Below, one piece after another: positions 56,001 through 63,109 of a stretch of 64,000 nt of DNA. The notes under the pieces are model-generated. The model was given only the letters and a program-made list of their open reading frames with translations. It had not been told where the DNA came from and searched no databases. Each line of letters begins with the position of its first letter. Within the stretch, counting starts at the first letter, position 1. Both the position numbers and the translations under genes were made by a program. Source of the stretch: Aradus depressus (taxonomy: Eukaryota; Arthropoda; Insecta; Hemiptera; Aradidae); the NCBI GenBank assembly GCA_963662175.1, contig OY759217.1, positions 11,782,562 to 11,846,561 of the forward strand, read 5' to 3'.

Positions 56001-57407
56001 CATATTTTAATTATCGTATCCTAAAAAACTAAAACTACCTTTTTGATGTTAGATAGGAATATAGTAAATGGGTAGTAATTTTGAGGATTCACAAGAATGT
56101 GCCATTTACCAGCCGTCTCGGTAGAAATTACAATTTCTGGACCATACACTGTCTGGTTCGTTTTTTGTTTTGTTGCGAACACTTTAAGTCGGCCTATCAC
56201 AAGTTTTATTTGACAGCAGTTGACTATTTCTTTTTATATTAAGGATATACAATCTTTGGTATGTTGCTCCTTAAAATCTTACAAAAACATTACACAGCAA
56301 TAAGATAAGGAACGTTTTTTTTTATTCATTTTAATAGATTATTTTTCTATAGAACCAACAGTTTTCCCAGAAATTAAGCGAACTTCAGGAAAATTACATG
56401 ATATCTGACATTCAGTCGCGCGATTGATCTGGATGAAATTTTGATATAACACATTGTCACCAGAAATTAGACATATGTACCAAATTCAGTCTTCTATCTA
56501 CATTAGAATCTCTGAAAAAGTGTTTGGCATAATTCATATAAAAGTAGTTAATATAAGGGGGAAAAATCAGCTGATCTTGAATCACAGCTTCCTAAATAGT
56601 TTTTTTTAATATATACGTAAATATAATTTTTTTTCGCAATTTATTAATTATTTTCCCATTGTGATAGAAGCCTTTTCTACAAGAAAAAAACAAATTTCGA
56701 ATAAGAGTGTATCATTGTTTTAAAAGTAGTTCAAGTGGGAGGAAATAAATTTTGAATCGGGGGGGGGACTTGATGCAGAATTCTATTGTTCGAAGAAGTT
56801 CTTTAGTTCTCGATGGCTTACAAAAGGTAATCGAGTTTATGCTACTTAAAAAAAACAAAATAGTTGGACAATGAGAGCATGGGTTTAATGCACTGGAATG
56901 GGTTATGATTTCTCGCCCCACTCAAACTGCAGTATTATTTTTTAAACCATGAACCACTCTAGAATAATGTATATCTACTAGATATACATATAGTTATTAC
57001 CATGCTCGGGCTTTAACTACAAAGTCGTCTACTACCAGAGCGCTCTTTCGTCACTCTGGTAGACAAGAGCTCGAATTTACTATGGGATTTCAAAATGTTG
57101 CTTACCCTAGTACCTTACCAGTTGCTTAACCTATTCACCTAGGATAGGGGTCTTTAACGAGTACCTCTGACCATCGATTAACGTCCCATCCGAAGGACGG
57201 CATGCTTAAGTTATTTTTTTTTTTTACCTCCCACATTAAATAAACTAATGGCCTCGGCCAGGTTTCGAACCCGTGATCTTGAGCTCAGTAAGCAAGAACG
57301 CATACCACTGAGCTATCGGCGCCCCCCATATATACATATTAGAGATAATTACCTGTAATTTCTGATGGAGAAGACAGGTCTTTGGATCTGGTAATCCTGG
57401 AGCCACT
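40835..57407 (-). CDS. Rab3GAP1: Rab3 GTPase-activating protein catalytic subunit, C-terminal part in nine exons
   Basis: Nine minus-strand exons (57353-57407, 55716-55782, 54740-54888, 52488-52625, 51081-51180, 49067-49219, 44736-44908, 42666-42860, 40835-41053) total 1249 nt. Each has AG/GT borders, and they join in one frame of 415 codons plus TAG. In order the product shows the CLLHQKLQ-MINCCIERK block, an acidic linker with EFFDCD, the RLRPHGSL..PLYLPVTQ block, LLSDMESFKAANPG, FIRWYSPRDW, LSARM..PGNTWLEVWE, RLFDETREAEK and a C-terminus ending AFSLDNTFF. This is the conserved C-terminal half of Rab3GAP1, which is about 980 residues in human. With the non-catalytic subunit it stimulates GTP hydrolysis by Rab3 in synaptic vesicle traffic and activates Rab18 (family knowledge). 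The catalytic arginine of the family maps to the C-terminal half, near the RLFDETREAEK exon; I cannot assign the exact residue. The first half of the protein is missing here and should lie upstream. Introns of 0.9 to 4.2 kb are full of transposons. Confidence 0.95.
41251..41292 (+). ncRNA. Decayed hammerhead-like motif
   Basis: CTGACGA, TGGTGTAATGCC, an inserted GA, GAAACCGGT, A, CAC. The inserted dinucleotide breaks the core. A second decayed copy follows at about 41669-41700. Both lie in the last Rab3GAP1 intron. Confidence 0.4.
41327..41455 (-). mobile_element. SINE-A fragment in the last Rab3GAP1 intron
   Basis: CAACGAGTACCTGACGTCGT, CGCTTAACGTCCCATCCGG and a hairpin remnant GTTTTTTACCTTCTAGATAA. 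Confidence 0.75.
42666..42860 (-). CDS. Rab3GAP1: Rab3GAP1 exon (VRSLEAKLG block)
   Basis: 195 nt (65 codons), acceptor ATTGCAG and donor GTACTT, phase 0 at both ends. It reads DLCQEIGQAETVASQVRSLE, AKLGGDEAARVLAARLVSMP and a GPSGPVAARLKAMF helix, matching the family pattern ARARSLKAKFG followed by L...PE and a G.AG..I..LF segment. Confidence 0.93.
43900..44440 (+). repeat. Second copy of the 28.7-kb repeat, in a Rab3GAP1 intron
   Basis: 44113-44440 parallels 28720-29125. Before it, GCTGAGTTCCTCCACAGAT at 43914-43932 recurs near 27087-27105 after a similar TTTTTATTTT run, so the left part may belong to another dispersed family. Confidence 0.5.
44736..44908 (-). CDS. Rab3GAP1: Rab3GAP1 exon (LPVLAHAAV block)
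   Basis: 173 nt with acceptor CTTACAG and donor GTAAGT. It reads ATLVLPVLAHAAVSRL, a helical segment, then VHQAVKRTEALTRHNGPVDI, ending at phase 0. It aligns with the human LLPCVIHAAVL segment. The intron upstream (4.2 kb) is the longest and carries PLE and Jockey insertions. Confidence 0.93.
45476..45511 (-). ncRNA. Hammerhead-ribozyme-like motif, best-paired copy
   Basis: Read on the minus strand: TGTG, CTGATGA, T, stem II GGC-GTAA-GCC, GAAA, CCGGT, A, CACA. Helix I is TGTG/CACA (4 bp). ACCGGT is self-complementary, so helix III would be 3 bp with no loop, or form between two copies. The predicted cleavage is after GGTA. The extra T between CTGATGA and stem II is not in the textbook hammerhead. 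Activity is not shown. Confidence 0.6.
45786..46136 (-). CDS. GIY-YIG endonuclease domain of a Penelope-like element (partial)
   Basis: The frame reads CSWVYTGQSGRKFRERIKEH, then KSTFAKHINDMGHSF and KNGNCLNDQTHFKFSPLL. YTGQ(S/T)GR..(R)ER..EH followed by (S/N).FA.H....GH is the pattern of the PLE endonuclease, where the Tyr and Arg belong to the active site. In intact PLEs this domain follows the reverse transcriptase and cuts the target. The first ~20 residues do not look like PLE and the RT is missing. The stop is at 45786-45788. Confidence 0.85.
   Translation of the reverse strand: MIFQNSISAAVSHFTFELGMCSWVYTGQSGRKFRERIKEHITDIVRKGEKSTFAKHINDMGHSFNETTGIKYLHLCEKGRPLDSLEQLEINRTRKNGNCLNDQTHFKFSPLLIPFS
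46255..46610 (+). pseudogene. Non-LTR retrotransposon ORF2 C-terminal remnant
   Basis: The frame 46300-46554 ends with DLVFIFSLINGDIDCADLLG and IHVP. This corresponds to the (D)L.FLYK(I/L)(I/L)NG.IDCPELL..I..HVP motif near the end of Jockey/CR1-type ORF2. The bases before it (near 46255-46300) read like the RSILEYGS motif. Plus strand, antisense to Rab3GAP1, within its intron. No 5' part is seen. Confidence 0.65.
47068..47128 (+). mobile_element. SINE-A 3' scrap
   Basis: TGAAGGAGCGCACTGGTAAT, AGGCGATATAATCTC and AGACATGAGTCGCAA match the last 60 bp of SINE-A. Confidence 0.5.
47278..47310 (-). ncRNA. Hammerhead-like motif, helix I lost
   Basis: Minus strand CTGACGA, T, GGC-GTAA-GCC, GAAA, CCGGT, A is intact, but the flanks (GTC and CAC) no longer pair. 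It belongs to the same family as 45476-45511. Confidence 0.45.
47404..47998 (+). mobile_element. Jockey family C, 3' fragment inserted in a PLE end
   Basis: Begins in codons like (R)YPGLILDKRM, a degenerate version of the RT YLGL.LD motif, and continues to a 3' UTR ending TTTGTAAATAAATAAAGCTG. The PLE-like sequence before it (47250-47400) appears to resume at about 47999, as judged from the PLE copy at 16850-17000. It therefore seems to split that PLE end. Confidence 0.7.
48131..48830 (-). mobile_element. Jockey family C relative, 3' end
   Basis: The minus frame 48376-48669 reads ELNSGAQLNLRILIESKPYN, then LHNDLQIPFVRDVIKSRFRK, LSFHPNPLVRGLA and VRRLRRQWPRDLLVH. This is the C-terminal end of a Jockey-type RT. 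The 3' UTR runs to a poly-T tract (plus strand) at 48131-48152. It lies in a Rab3GAP1 intron. Confidence 0.82.
49067..49219 (-). CDS. Rab3GAP1: Rab3GAP1 exon (SARM..RLFDETREAEK block)
   Basis: 153 nt with acceptor TTGTAG and donor GTAACA. It reads GKLSARMTLPGNTWLEVWE, AAKPVPAARQKRLFDETREA and EKALHFLEYQPP. This is the conserved core of the GAP region in the family. It starts after one base of a split Gly codon and ends one base into the next codon. Confidence 0.95.
49334..49512 (+). mobile_element. SINE-A 5' half near a Rab3GAP1 acceptor
   Basis: GGTGCCGGTAGCTGAGTGGT head, B box deleted, hairpin AGTTTATTTTATCTGGGAGG intact, then TCGTTAATGATCCC. Antisense to the gene; it starts 114 bp upstream of the exon at 49219. 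Confidence 0.85.
49751..50690. repeat. Tandem pair of PLE-like terminal repeats, first unit split by a SINE
   Basis: TGCGATTGCG(G/T)AGTAAAAT occurs at 49751-49769 and 50401-50419. After removal of SINE 49775-50073, the two units run in parallel (TTCATTGTTTAACAA, CATACTTAAACCAAAGATGT, GGGA..TCTCCCAT, TTTATTATT..GGAGACTTGTTT), about 320 and 290 bp. 50590-50659 is also inverted at 50687-50760. Confidence 0.7.
49767..50081 (-). mobile_element. SINE-A with 8-bp target duplication
   Basis: AATCAAAG at 49767-49774 and 50074-50081 flanks the SINE body 49775-50073, which runs from the ATTAGTTATTATGAC end to the GAGCTATCGGCGCC head. It sits inside a PLE-like tandem repeat unit and so is younger than it. 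Confidence 0.87.
51081..51180 (-). CDS. Rab3GAP1: Rab3GAP1 exon (IRWYSPRDW block)
   Basis: 100 nt with acceptor TGCTAG and donor GTAACA. It reads AANPGAVIEDFIRWYSPRDW and then VEEEGFDEYGQRK, ending with one base of a Gly codon. The AANPG....DF.RWYSPRD motif is one of the most conserved in the family. Two SINE-A copies lie in the intron upstream; the nearer ends 87 bases from the acceptor. Confidence 0.95.
51267..51593 (-). mobile_element. SINE-A, near full length, in a Rab3GAP1 intron
   Basis: From GGTTAGTTAGTCAATTATTA to the head side CTAAGGGCGCCC. B box GGGTTTCGAACCC is perfect; the hairpin is shortened. Sense to the gene; 86 bp separate it from the exon acceptor at 51181. Confidence 0.88.
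51769..52102 (-). mobile_element. SINE-A with 13-bp target duplication
   Basis: CGACAATA(A/C)TTAT at 51769-51781 and 52090-52102 flanks the body 51782-52089. The hairpin (CAATTTTACCTCCCAGATAA) and head are present. It lies in the same intron as the 51267 copy, only 188 bp away. Confidence 0.9.
52488..52625 (-). CDS. Rab3GAP1: Rab3GAP1 exon (TEDEVEEDAQVL block)
   Basis: 138 nt (46 codons) with acceptor ATGCAG and donor GTGAGG, phase 0 at both ends. It reads TEDEVEEDAQVLIQLG, then AEGSQMRAKIMSASLLSDME and SFK. Human Rab3GAP1 has the same arrangement of an acidic helix, LG..AEG..LRARM and LLSDMESFK. Confidence 0.95.
53688..54380 (-). mobile_element. Decayed 3' end of the same Jockey family, inside a Rab3GAP1 intron
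   Basis: The sequence follows 35690-36420 closely, including the GTCTTGGTA(C/T)AGTCT start, the GGTGCACTCC block and the segment over the YADD region, with many small deletions and stop codons. It lies in sense orientation in the intron between 52626 and 54739 and lacks the TTC tail. Non-functional. Confidence 0.85.
54740..54888 (-). CDS. Rab3GAP1: Rab3GAP1 exon (acidic linker and PLYLPVTQ block)
   Basis: 149 nt with acceptor CTTTCAG and donor GTATAT. It reads EESEDEFFDCDEAVEEV, then WNTPVGRLRPHGSLRLI and SGHPLYLPVTQ. The acidic EFFDCD stretch and the G.L.L...G.PLY.PVTQ motif are diagnostic of Rab3GAP1. It ends at phase 0. Confidence 0.95.
55269..55308 (+). ncRNA. Hammerhead-like motif, fourth sequence family
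   Basis: CTGATGA, T, stem II GAGG..CCTC, GAAA, GCCGGC, then CAGC. AGCCGGC(T) would be self-complementary if one C were T, so the site looks mutated at the base before cleavage. It lies in a Rab3GAP1 intron, antisense to the gene. Confidence 0.4.
55716..55782 (-). CDS. Rab3GAP1: Rab3GAP1 exon (MINCCIERK block)
   Basis: 67 nt with acceptor TTTTCAG and donor GTGAGT. It starts at phase 0 with the codons for MINCCIERKQKR and ends with one base of a GAA codon completed by the next exon. The Met is internal and not a start. The cysteine pair and basic run match the family segment before the acidic linker, which is shorter here than in vertebrates. Confidence 0.9.
56982..57339 (-). mobile_element. 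SINE-A with 10-bp target duplication next to a splice donor
   Basis: ATATACATAT at 56982-56991 and 57330-57339 flanks the body 56992-57329. The B box GGTTTCGAACC and A-box side GAGCTATCGGCGCC are intact. Its 5' end lies 23 bp inside the intron that follows the Rab3GAP1 exon 57353-57407. Confidence 0.9.
57353..57407 (-). CDS. Rab3GAP1: Rab3GAP1 exon, first one clearly seen in the window
   Basis: 55 nt between acceptor TTCCAG and donor GTAATT. The first base completes a codon from the exon upstream; 18 codons follow and end in CAG at phase 0. They read VAPGLPDPKTCLLHQKLQ, matching the family block just before the M(L/I)NCCIERK motif that opens the next exon. A longer frame through the same bases (reading SGSRITRSKD) is a shadow. 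A SINE-A copy ends 23 bases past the donor. Confidence 0.85.
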
Positions 57408-57854
57408 CTGGAACAAAAAATTAATTATAAATTCACAATGGAGGCTATATCCCACAAATTTATGTTTAATGTTATTCGCGCCACGAAGTCGGAGAATGAA
57501 TTTCATTGGATAATGCATCATAAAGTTAACCTGACCCAATAACTGTCAAGACGAAAAAAATACCTAAAGATAATTGGATGCAACTGCCTACAAAAAATTC
57601 GAAAGCGAAAAGGCCTTCTGAAAATCTTTTTTCAGATTTTCATAAAACGTAAGCGGTTTATCAAGCTCCTTAGAAAAGTGACAATAAATTACGATGACCA
57701 TGAAATAAAAGATGACAGAATGTAACAGCTGATGGCTTTTAACGATAATCATCTAATCTTGGAATAATTCGTCGTTCCTTTAAAGAAAGACTTTCATTTT
57801 TCATCTTAAAAATATATATATATTTTCTTAATTTTGTAGTTCTTTGAAGAAGTT

Positions 57855-58330
57855 GTCATCCTCTATTATCTCCAGATAGAATGTGAATGTACCGACACGA
57901 AATTTTATACGTGTACCAAGAACCCTCTAAAGACGACGAAATTTTTTATGTAAATTCAAAGCCCTATAAGGACGACACCTATTTAGTTTCACAAGAACCA
58001 GCCGAAAAGAAGGGGGCCTCAATCTAAATATCCTAATAACTGCGGATGTAACAAATGTATCGACATGACAATTTATATTTAAATTCAAAATCCCATAAAA
58101 ATGACACCCATTAATTTTCCGTGAAATCGGTCGAAGAGAAGGTGGTCAGACTCAAATACCCTAATAACTGTCGATGTAATGAATGTATCGACATGAAATT
58201 TAGTATGAGGATTCAAAAGCCATTATATAAGTCTAATATTGAGCTTTAGCCCAAACGGTCGATTGGCTGTGGAGAGAGAGCGAAATAATTGGATAATTAG
58301 TAGGGGCACAGTGATTCACCGACTTTTTTT
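57855..58330 (-). repeat. MITE-A copy with three tandem units
   Basis: Units start near 57870, 58030 and 58160 (CTAATAACTG at 58033 and 58161, period 128). The expected GCTGGGG end is degraded to AGTAGGGGCACAG, followed by GATTCACCGAC. Confidence 0.75.
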
Positions 58331-59027
58331 TTTACATAACTTCCCCTCTACTTCATATTTCTAAGGAAATAATATAGGAATCTTCAAGTTTCGTGAGACA
58401 GTCTATTTCAACAAGATATAGGCAATTAATGATAACTTAAAAAAAAAAATATAGGTAAAAGAATAACTCAAGATTATTTAACCTGAGAATATGAATAATT
58501 AGAGGCAGTGCGTGGGTGAGCGCGTAGCGGTTTTGTGGGAAAATGTTTATCTTCCGACTGAATGCACAAATCTAGGACGAAAATTACATAATTATAGATC
58601 CTTTAGTTTTAAGATGGGATCTTTTTTGTTTTATTATTTTAATTAAATATTTTGTTTAGCATTATGTTTATTTCTTTGTTTCGACAAACCAATAGTATGT
58701 CAAACTTCATGAAAAATCACAGATGTAAAAGACATCGTCATTCGCTAGGAATCAATGATTCATTTCCACATTTATTTATATTTTATTTTTTTCTTGGTTG
58801 AGTAATTAAAGACAATAAATCGATAAATTATTTAATATATAATCATTAAAACATTTTAATATTGATTAATTATAATTAAAATTGTTTAATTTCATTAATT
58901 ACATTGTTCTCATGAAAATACACCACCACGAATGTTTAAAAAAAATAAAGTTATGATAGACAATAATGATGTTTTCACTATAAGCAGCCTAATAAAATCT
59001 ATGGAAGATTGAAATTTGGTTTATATC

Positions 59028-59311
59028 GATTAATTTTAAATAAATAAAACAAACTTATTTTTGAAATATTGTCTATTCCACTAAAGATATATATACATAT
59101 ATAACTACCGGTTTCGGCTTTATACCATCGTCAGGTCTAGTTATGAACATAACTAGACCTGACGATGGTATAAAGCCGAAACCGGTAGTTATATATGTAT
59201 ATATATCTTTAGTGGAATAGACAATATTTCAAAAATAAGTTTGTTTTATTTATTTATTACAAGTTTCCACAATATGTCCGCGTTTCTCAACTTAGAAGTG
59301 ATTAATTTTAA
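59028..59311. mobile_element. PLE-end insertion made of a 109-bp-arm palindrome
   Basis: The direct repeat GATTAATTTTAA at 59028-59039 and 59300-59311 bounds the insertion. Arms 59037-59145 and 59148-59256 are reverse complements base for base where I compared them, with a 2-bp spacer. The tail up to 59299 (ACAAGTTTCCACAATATGTC) recurs at about 49700-49725, next to another decayed PLE-like motif. Confidence 0.8.
59103..59190. ncRNA. Paired hammerhead-like motifs in opposite arms of a palindrome
   Basis: Plus copy at 59156-59190: GAC, CTGACGA, T, stem II GGT-ATAAA-GCC, GAAA, CCGGT, A, GTT. Helix I has 3 pairs including one G-T. The exact mirror copy is on the minus strand at 59103-59137. Confidence 0.5.
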
Positions 59312-59510
59312 GACAGTGCACTTTTCACAGGCTGGTCCCTTTACTTTACTTCTGTACAACGAATTCTGCCCATTTTCGATTGAGGGGCATAGTTATCCCA
59401 TCAGATCCCAAATTTAAAGCGCTCTTTCTTCAATTAAGCAACAAAAGCGATCCAGTTCTATCTATCTATGAAATAGATGCAGGACTGAAAAAGTTGTTCG
59501 GTGAACTTAC

Positions 59511-59544
59511 AAAAGTTTCCACAGAGCCGTTACATCCTTGAGGT
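59511..59544 (-). CDS. Candidate small upstream exon of Rab3GAP1 (weak)
   Basis: A 34-nt segment lies between a possible acceptor ...GGTAG and a good donor GTAAGT. In the frame (G)AC CTC AAG it reads DLKDVTALWKL. The family has an LW..F segment shortly before the CLLHQKLQ exon, so placement and strand fit. The exon is very short, the polypyrimidine tract is poor, and the exon that should link it to 57407 was not found. It may be chance. Confidence 0.25.
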
Positions 59545-60060
59545 CTACCGCTCGTCAGTCCGCACTCAGCCTTCAAAAGTGGACACATTGAAAACGTGAT
59601 GTGTAAAAGTGTAAAGTCAGTGAAACTGTGGAGGTTCCATTGAACTGAGAGAGATTCAGACAAGGTGGCCGGCCTTTGTGAGGTAGTGTCACCTCAGGTG
59701 CAGTGTTACGTGTGCCTGGTAACACAGGAGCACAATGGCGCACATCTGACGTCCTGAACAAGTGGCGTACCCCAGAGAAGGGGGTGAGGCTAATCCGGTT
59801 CCAAATTTCGCACTGAAGGACCCTCTGAAAAATCGGGTAGCCTCAAAGAAAATGATGTAGTTCCTACACACAGAAGGAAGGGGGGTTGAAAGGATGAAGG
59901 GGGGGAGGGGGGAAATTAAACTTATATATAAAATTATTATTAACCAGTTCTCGAATATTCGAATAACACAAATACTTCGAATAGTTGAATATTAAATAAA
60001 TTAATAATGTGAAATAAAAACAAAAAGCAAGGTAAACAAACATGGCGGCTACACAATGGC

Positions 60061-60330
60061 ATGGGCGCCGCTAACTCAGAGACAGTCTGGGAGGTGAACA
60101 AATCTTGATTACGCCGTCCTTCGGATGGGACTTAAGCGATGGTCCCGAGTCTGTGCGATGTCAGATGTGTTAAAGATCCCTATCCTAGGTTAATACAAAT
60201 TTACGACTCCCAGAGTAGAGTCGGGCTCATGTCCACCAGACGAAAAGAGCACTCTGGTAGTAGGCAATATGACCTCATAGTTAAAGCCCGGGCATGTCAA
60301 ACTTCAACATAATTAGTTTGTTAGTTATTA
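60061..60330 (+). mobile_element. SINE-A with a deleted tRNA head
   Basis: GGGCGCCGCTAACTCAGAGA jumps straight to the CTGGGAGGT hairpin side, then CCGTCCTTCGGATGGGAC and AAGCCCGGGCATG. Confidence 0.83.
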
Positions 60331-60756
60331 CGGTTAATTATAAACTTAATTATTACAATTATTCGAAAATATTCACACAGTCAACAGTGGAAATAAATAG
60401 ATCACTTTATTAAAACCAGTAGAATAGGGCTGCGAACAAACAGTTTTGTAAGGTAACTTTAAAATATATATTTTTTTAAATTAAAATAAAAAAAACTAAT
60501 TTTTTTAAAAATATTATTTGTTTGGTAAAATACAAAAGTGGGAGTATTTTCGGCAGTGCTATTATACTCAGCCACGACTCATCAAATACAAAGTGAAAGA
60601 CACCAGCTTCAATTTTGCGTCTCTCTCTCACCAAAATTTGAAAATTACGAAAAAGTCACAATCGTGAATTTGTCCAAATGCCTCCGAAAAATTTTTCGTC
60701 AAATCACTCATCATGAGGAGGTGGATTTACAGGTGTTAAAATAAAATTCGTCGTTG

Positions 60757-60890
60757 AATCACCGACAATGTACTTCCCCAGAACGAATTAATCAATTAAC
60801 ATTTCGCTCCCCCTCCAATCCTCATACTAAGTTTTGTGTCGATAAATTCATTAGTTTTCAAGGTTTTTGAATTAAGTCCTTCCTTACTTT
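60757..60890 (+). repeat. MITE-A left-end fragment
   Basis: GAATCACCGACAATG, then TACTTCCCCAGAACGAATTA at 60771, one partial unit to AAGGTTTTTGAATTAAG. Truncated on the right. Confidence 0.7.
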
Positions 60891-61471
60891 ACTTAAGAAA
60901 CTTTTACTTCAGAACCAGCGAGGTTCTGATTTCCGACCCGAACGAAAAAAAATGCGTTACTCAAGAACTAAGATTTTCTAACTTCTAGTTAGTTGACAGT
61001 TCAAAATTTTCTTAAAGCATATCCAAGTTGTATTTTTTTCTATTCTACATAATGTCTATTGTCTCTAGAGATCGGCTTGTTTAGCCCAACTATTTTATTA
61101 GGTAATGCGTAAATTCATATAAGTGGGCAGTTAGGCATTTTATACAAAAAATTAGAATATTCTAAAAACTAAATGACGGAGGCAGGAAAAAAGTATAGCT
61201 GGTTATCTAATATGGACGTGCCTTGAGAGGACCGAAAGTTCTCCATGTTCTATCACGATCAACTATTAATATGTCCTCTATACTTGATAAACTTGAAATG
61301 TTGCCATTATCTGCGCTATTTATATTTGAAACATTAATGGTCATTAGAAAAAAATATACATTTTTTTCCCTCTCAACAATGCTAGTTAATCATGATTATG
61401 ATACCAGGAAGAAAGAATTTCGAATAACTAAACATTGTTCCTCTCTTTTAGAAAGAAGAAGACTAACTAAA

Positions 61472-61698
61472 CTTAAGCACGCCGTCCTTCGGATGGGACG
61501 TTAAGCGATGGTCCCGAGCCTGTACGATGTCAGGTACTCGTTAAAGACCCCTGTCTTAGGTGAATTAAAATTTAGGGTAGGCAAAATTTAGGACTCCCAC
61601 AGTAGAGTTGGGCTCATGTCCGCCAGAGTGACGAAAGAGCGCTCTGGTAGGAGGCAATATGACCTCGTAGTTGAAGCCCGGGCATGAGTCATAAAACC
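61472..61698 (+). mobile_element. SINE-A 3' two-thirds
   Basis: CACGCCGTCCTTCGGATGGG, AGGTACTCGTTAAAGACCCC, GAGTGACGAAAGAGCGCTCT, GAAGCCCGGGCATGAGTC. It is among the least diverged copies in this part, but the head is missing. Confidence 0.87.
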
Positions 61699-61794
61699 TA
61701 ACCACCTGACCACCAGAAAGAAGTAAATAATAAAGGAATTAGCTTCCATAATGCTCTTCTTTGTACGAATAAGTTCCTCTGAATCCAATTTACC

Positions 61795-61905
61795 GATAGG
61801 GTTGAGAATCGTAATACGTAGCTTTCTTACTCAGCCACTTCTCAATCTTCGTACTAAATTTCGTATTGATATATTCGTTATATCAACAGTTATAAAAAGT
61901 AAAGA
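61795..61905 (+). repeat. MITE-A unit fragment
   Basis: ACTAAATTTCGTATTGATAT, ATTCGTTATATCAACAGTTA: about one unit without ends. Confidence 0.5.
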
Positions 61906-61918
61906 AGAAACTTTTTTT

Positions 61919-62333
61919 TTTTTTTAATATTGTCTATTTCACAAATAATATATAATATGGGAGTACTTTCGGTATTGCTACCATCTTCAGCCACGACTTA
62001 ACAAATACTAAATTGAAGTTCAACCAGTTTACAATCCAAACGATACCCTTCTTTCAGCCCCCACGGGGTTTTTCATGTCACTCCTGTACAGTTATGTCTT
62101 AAAATACGGAAAACATAATTATCAGCGAATACTATTTCAATTTGAGATGAAATTTTATTTGTAATGTTTTCCATATTTTAAGGCATAACTGTACAGGAGG
62201 CACAGGAAAAACCCCGTGGGGGCTGGAAAAAGGGACAGTTTGGATTGTAAACTTGTTGAACTGCAGAACAGCAATACCGACAGTACTCCCATATTATATA
62301 TATTTGTAAAATAGACAATATTAAAAAAAAAAC
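61919..62333. repeat. Inverted repeat of PLE type, 170-200-bp arms
   Basis: 61919-62115 pairs with 62164-62333. The right arm lacks about 35 bases that would hold the CTGAAGA half of the motif and keeps only AGCAATACCGACAGTACTCC. The ~48-bp centre is AT-rich. Confidence 0.75.
61958..61993 (-). ncRNA. Hammerhead-ribozyme-like motif with GCAA tetraloop
   Basis: Minus strand: TGG, CTGAAGA, T, stem II GGTA-GCAA-TACC (a GNRA loop), GAAA, GTACT, C, CCA. Helix I is TGG/CCA; AGTACT is self-complementary. It lies in the left arm of the inverted repeat 61919-62333. Confidence 0.55.
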
Positions 62334-62384
62334 ATGCGTTTTTTCTTTACTTTTTATTGTTTCCCCATATCTTTGCAAAAAATG

Positions 62385-62717
62385 TTAAGTATCATCAACA
62401 GTTATTACAGTTTTGGAGTTAGGCCCCCTCCTCTGAACCCCACTTCCCTTTTGCCATTTCCGAAAAAAGAAAAAAAAAATTGATAAAGGGTTTTGGATTT
62501 ACATATCAAATTTTGTGTTGATATATTCATTACATCGGTAGTTATTGGGTTTTTTATGTACATATAAAATTTCCTGTCGATATATTCTTTCACAGACACA
62601 CAATGAGAATGGACATTTTTTGAATCAGGGGGTCAGAAAACATGAAATTCTGTAAAAACGCAACATGAAATTTCTGATTATATAACTTCGCCTATACTTC
62701 TTATAGCTGGGGAAATA
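62385..62717 (+). repeat. MITE-A copy with right end
   Basis: CAACAGTTATTACAGTTTTG, TTGATATATTCATTACATCG, TGAATCAGGGGGTCAG, and the end TTCTTATAGCTGGGGAAATA. Confidence 0.72.
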
Positions 62718-63109
62718 GTGAAATAATCATCCTCATATGAAGACTCCTTAATAATCTAACAGTAGTTTTTCTGCACTATAAAAAAATGAACCCTTCTGAA
62801 TATAGTCGGTTTGACTGAAAGAGGCTCACTTTAAAGTGTGAAGTTGGGAGGATGCGAACTGTTGGTAAGGAGAGGCGATAAGGGCCAGCTGGATATGCAC
62901 TGCACTAGTCTAGCTCATAGCGTAACGGTCCCATCCACAGCCTTGAGCCATCGCCCTACATTCGGAAACAGGAATTTCAGAGTCAACTAACTTCCCCAAC
63001 CGAAACATATACACTACTGTCTACATTCCTCCAGTCTACATTCATTAGATTTCTCATCAACAATAATGTATCATTATTTATTTATGTTTTCTTAAGTATA
63101 AGGAAGTAC

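Noticed and set aside
57339..57539. Open frame reading through the exon at 57353-57407 (SGSRITRSKDLSSPSE)
   Set aside because: Wrong frame. The +1 frame of the same bases gives PGLPDPKTCLLHQKLQ, which matches Rab3GAP1 and joins in phase to the next exon.
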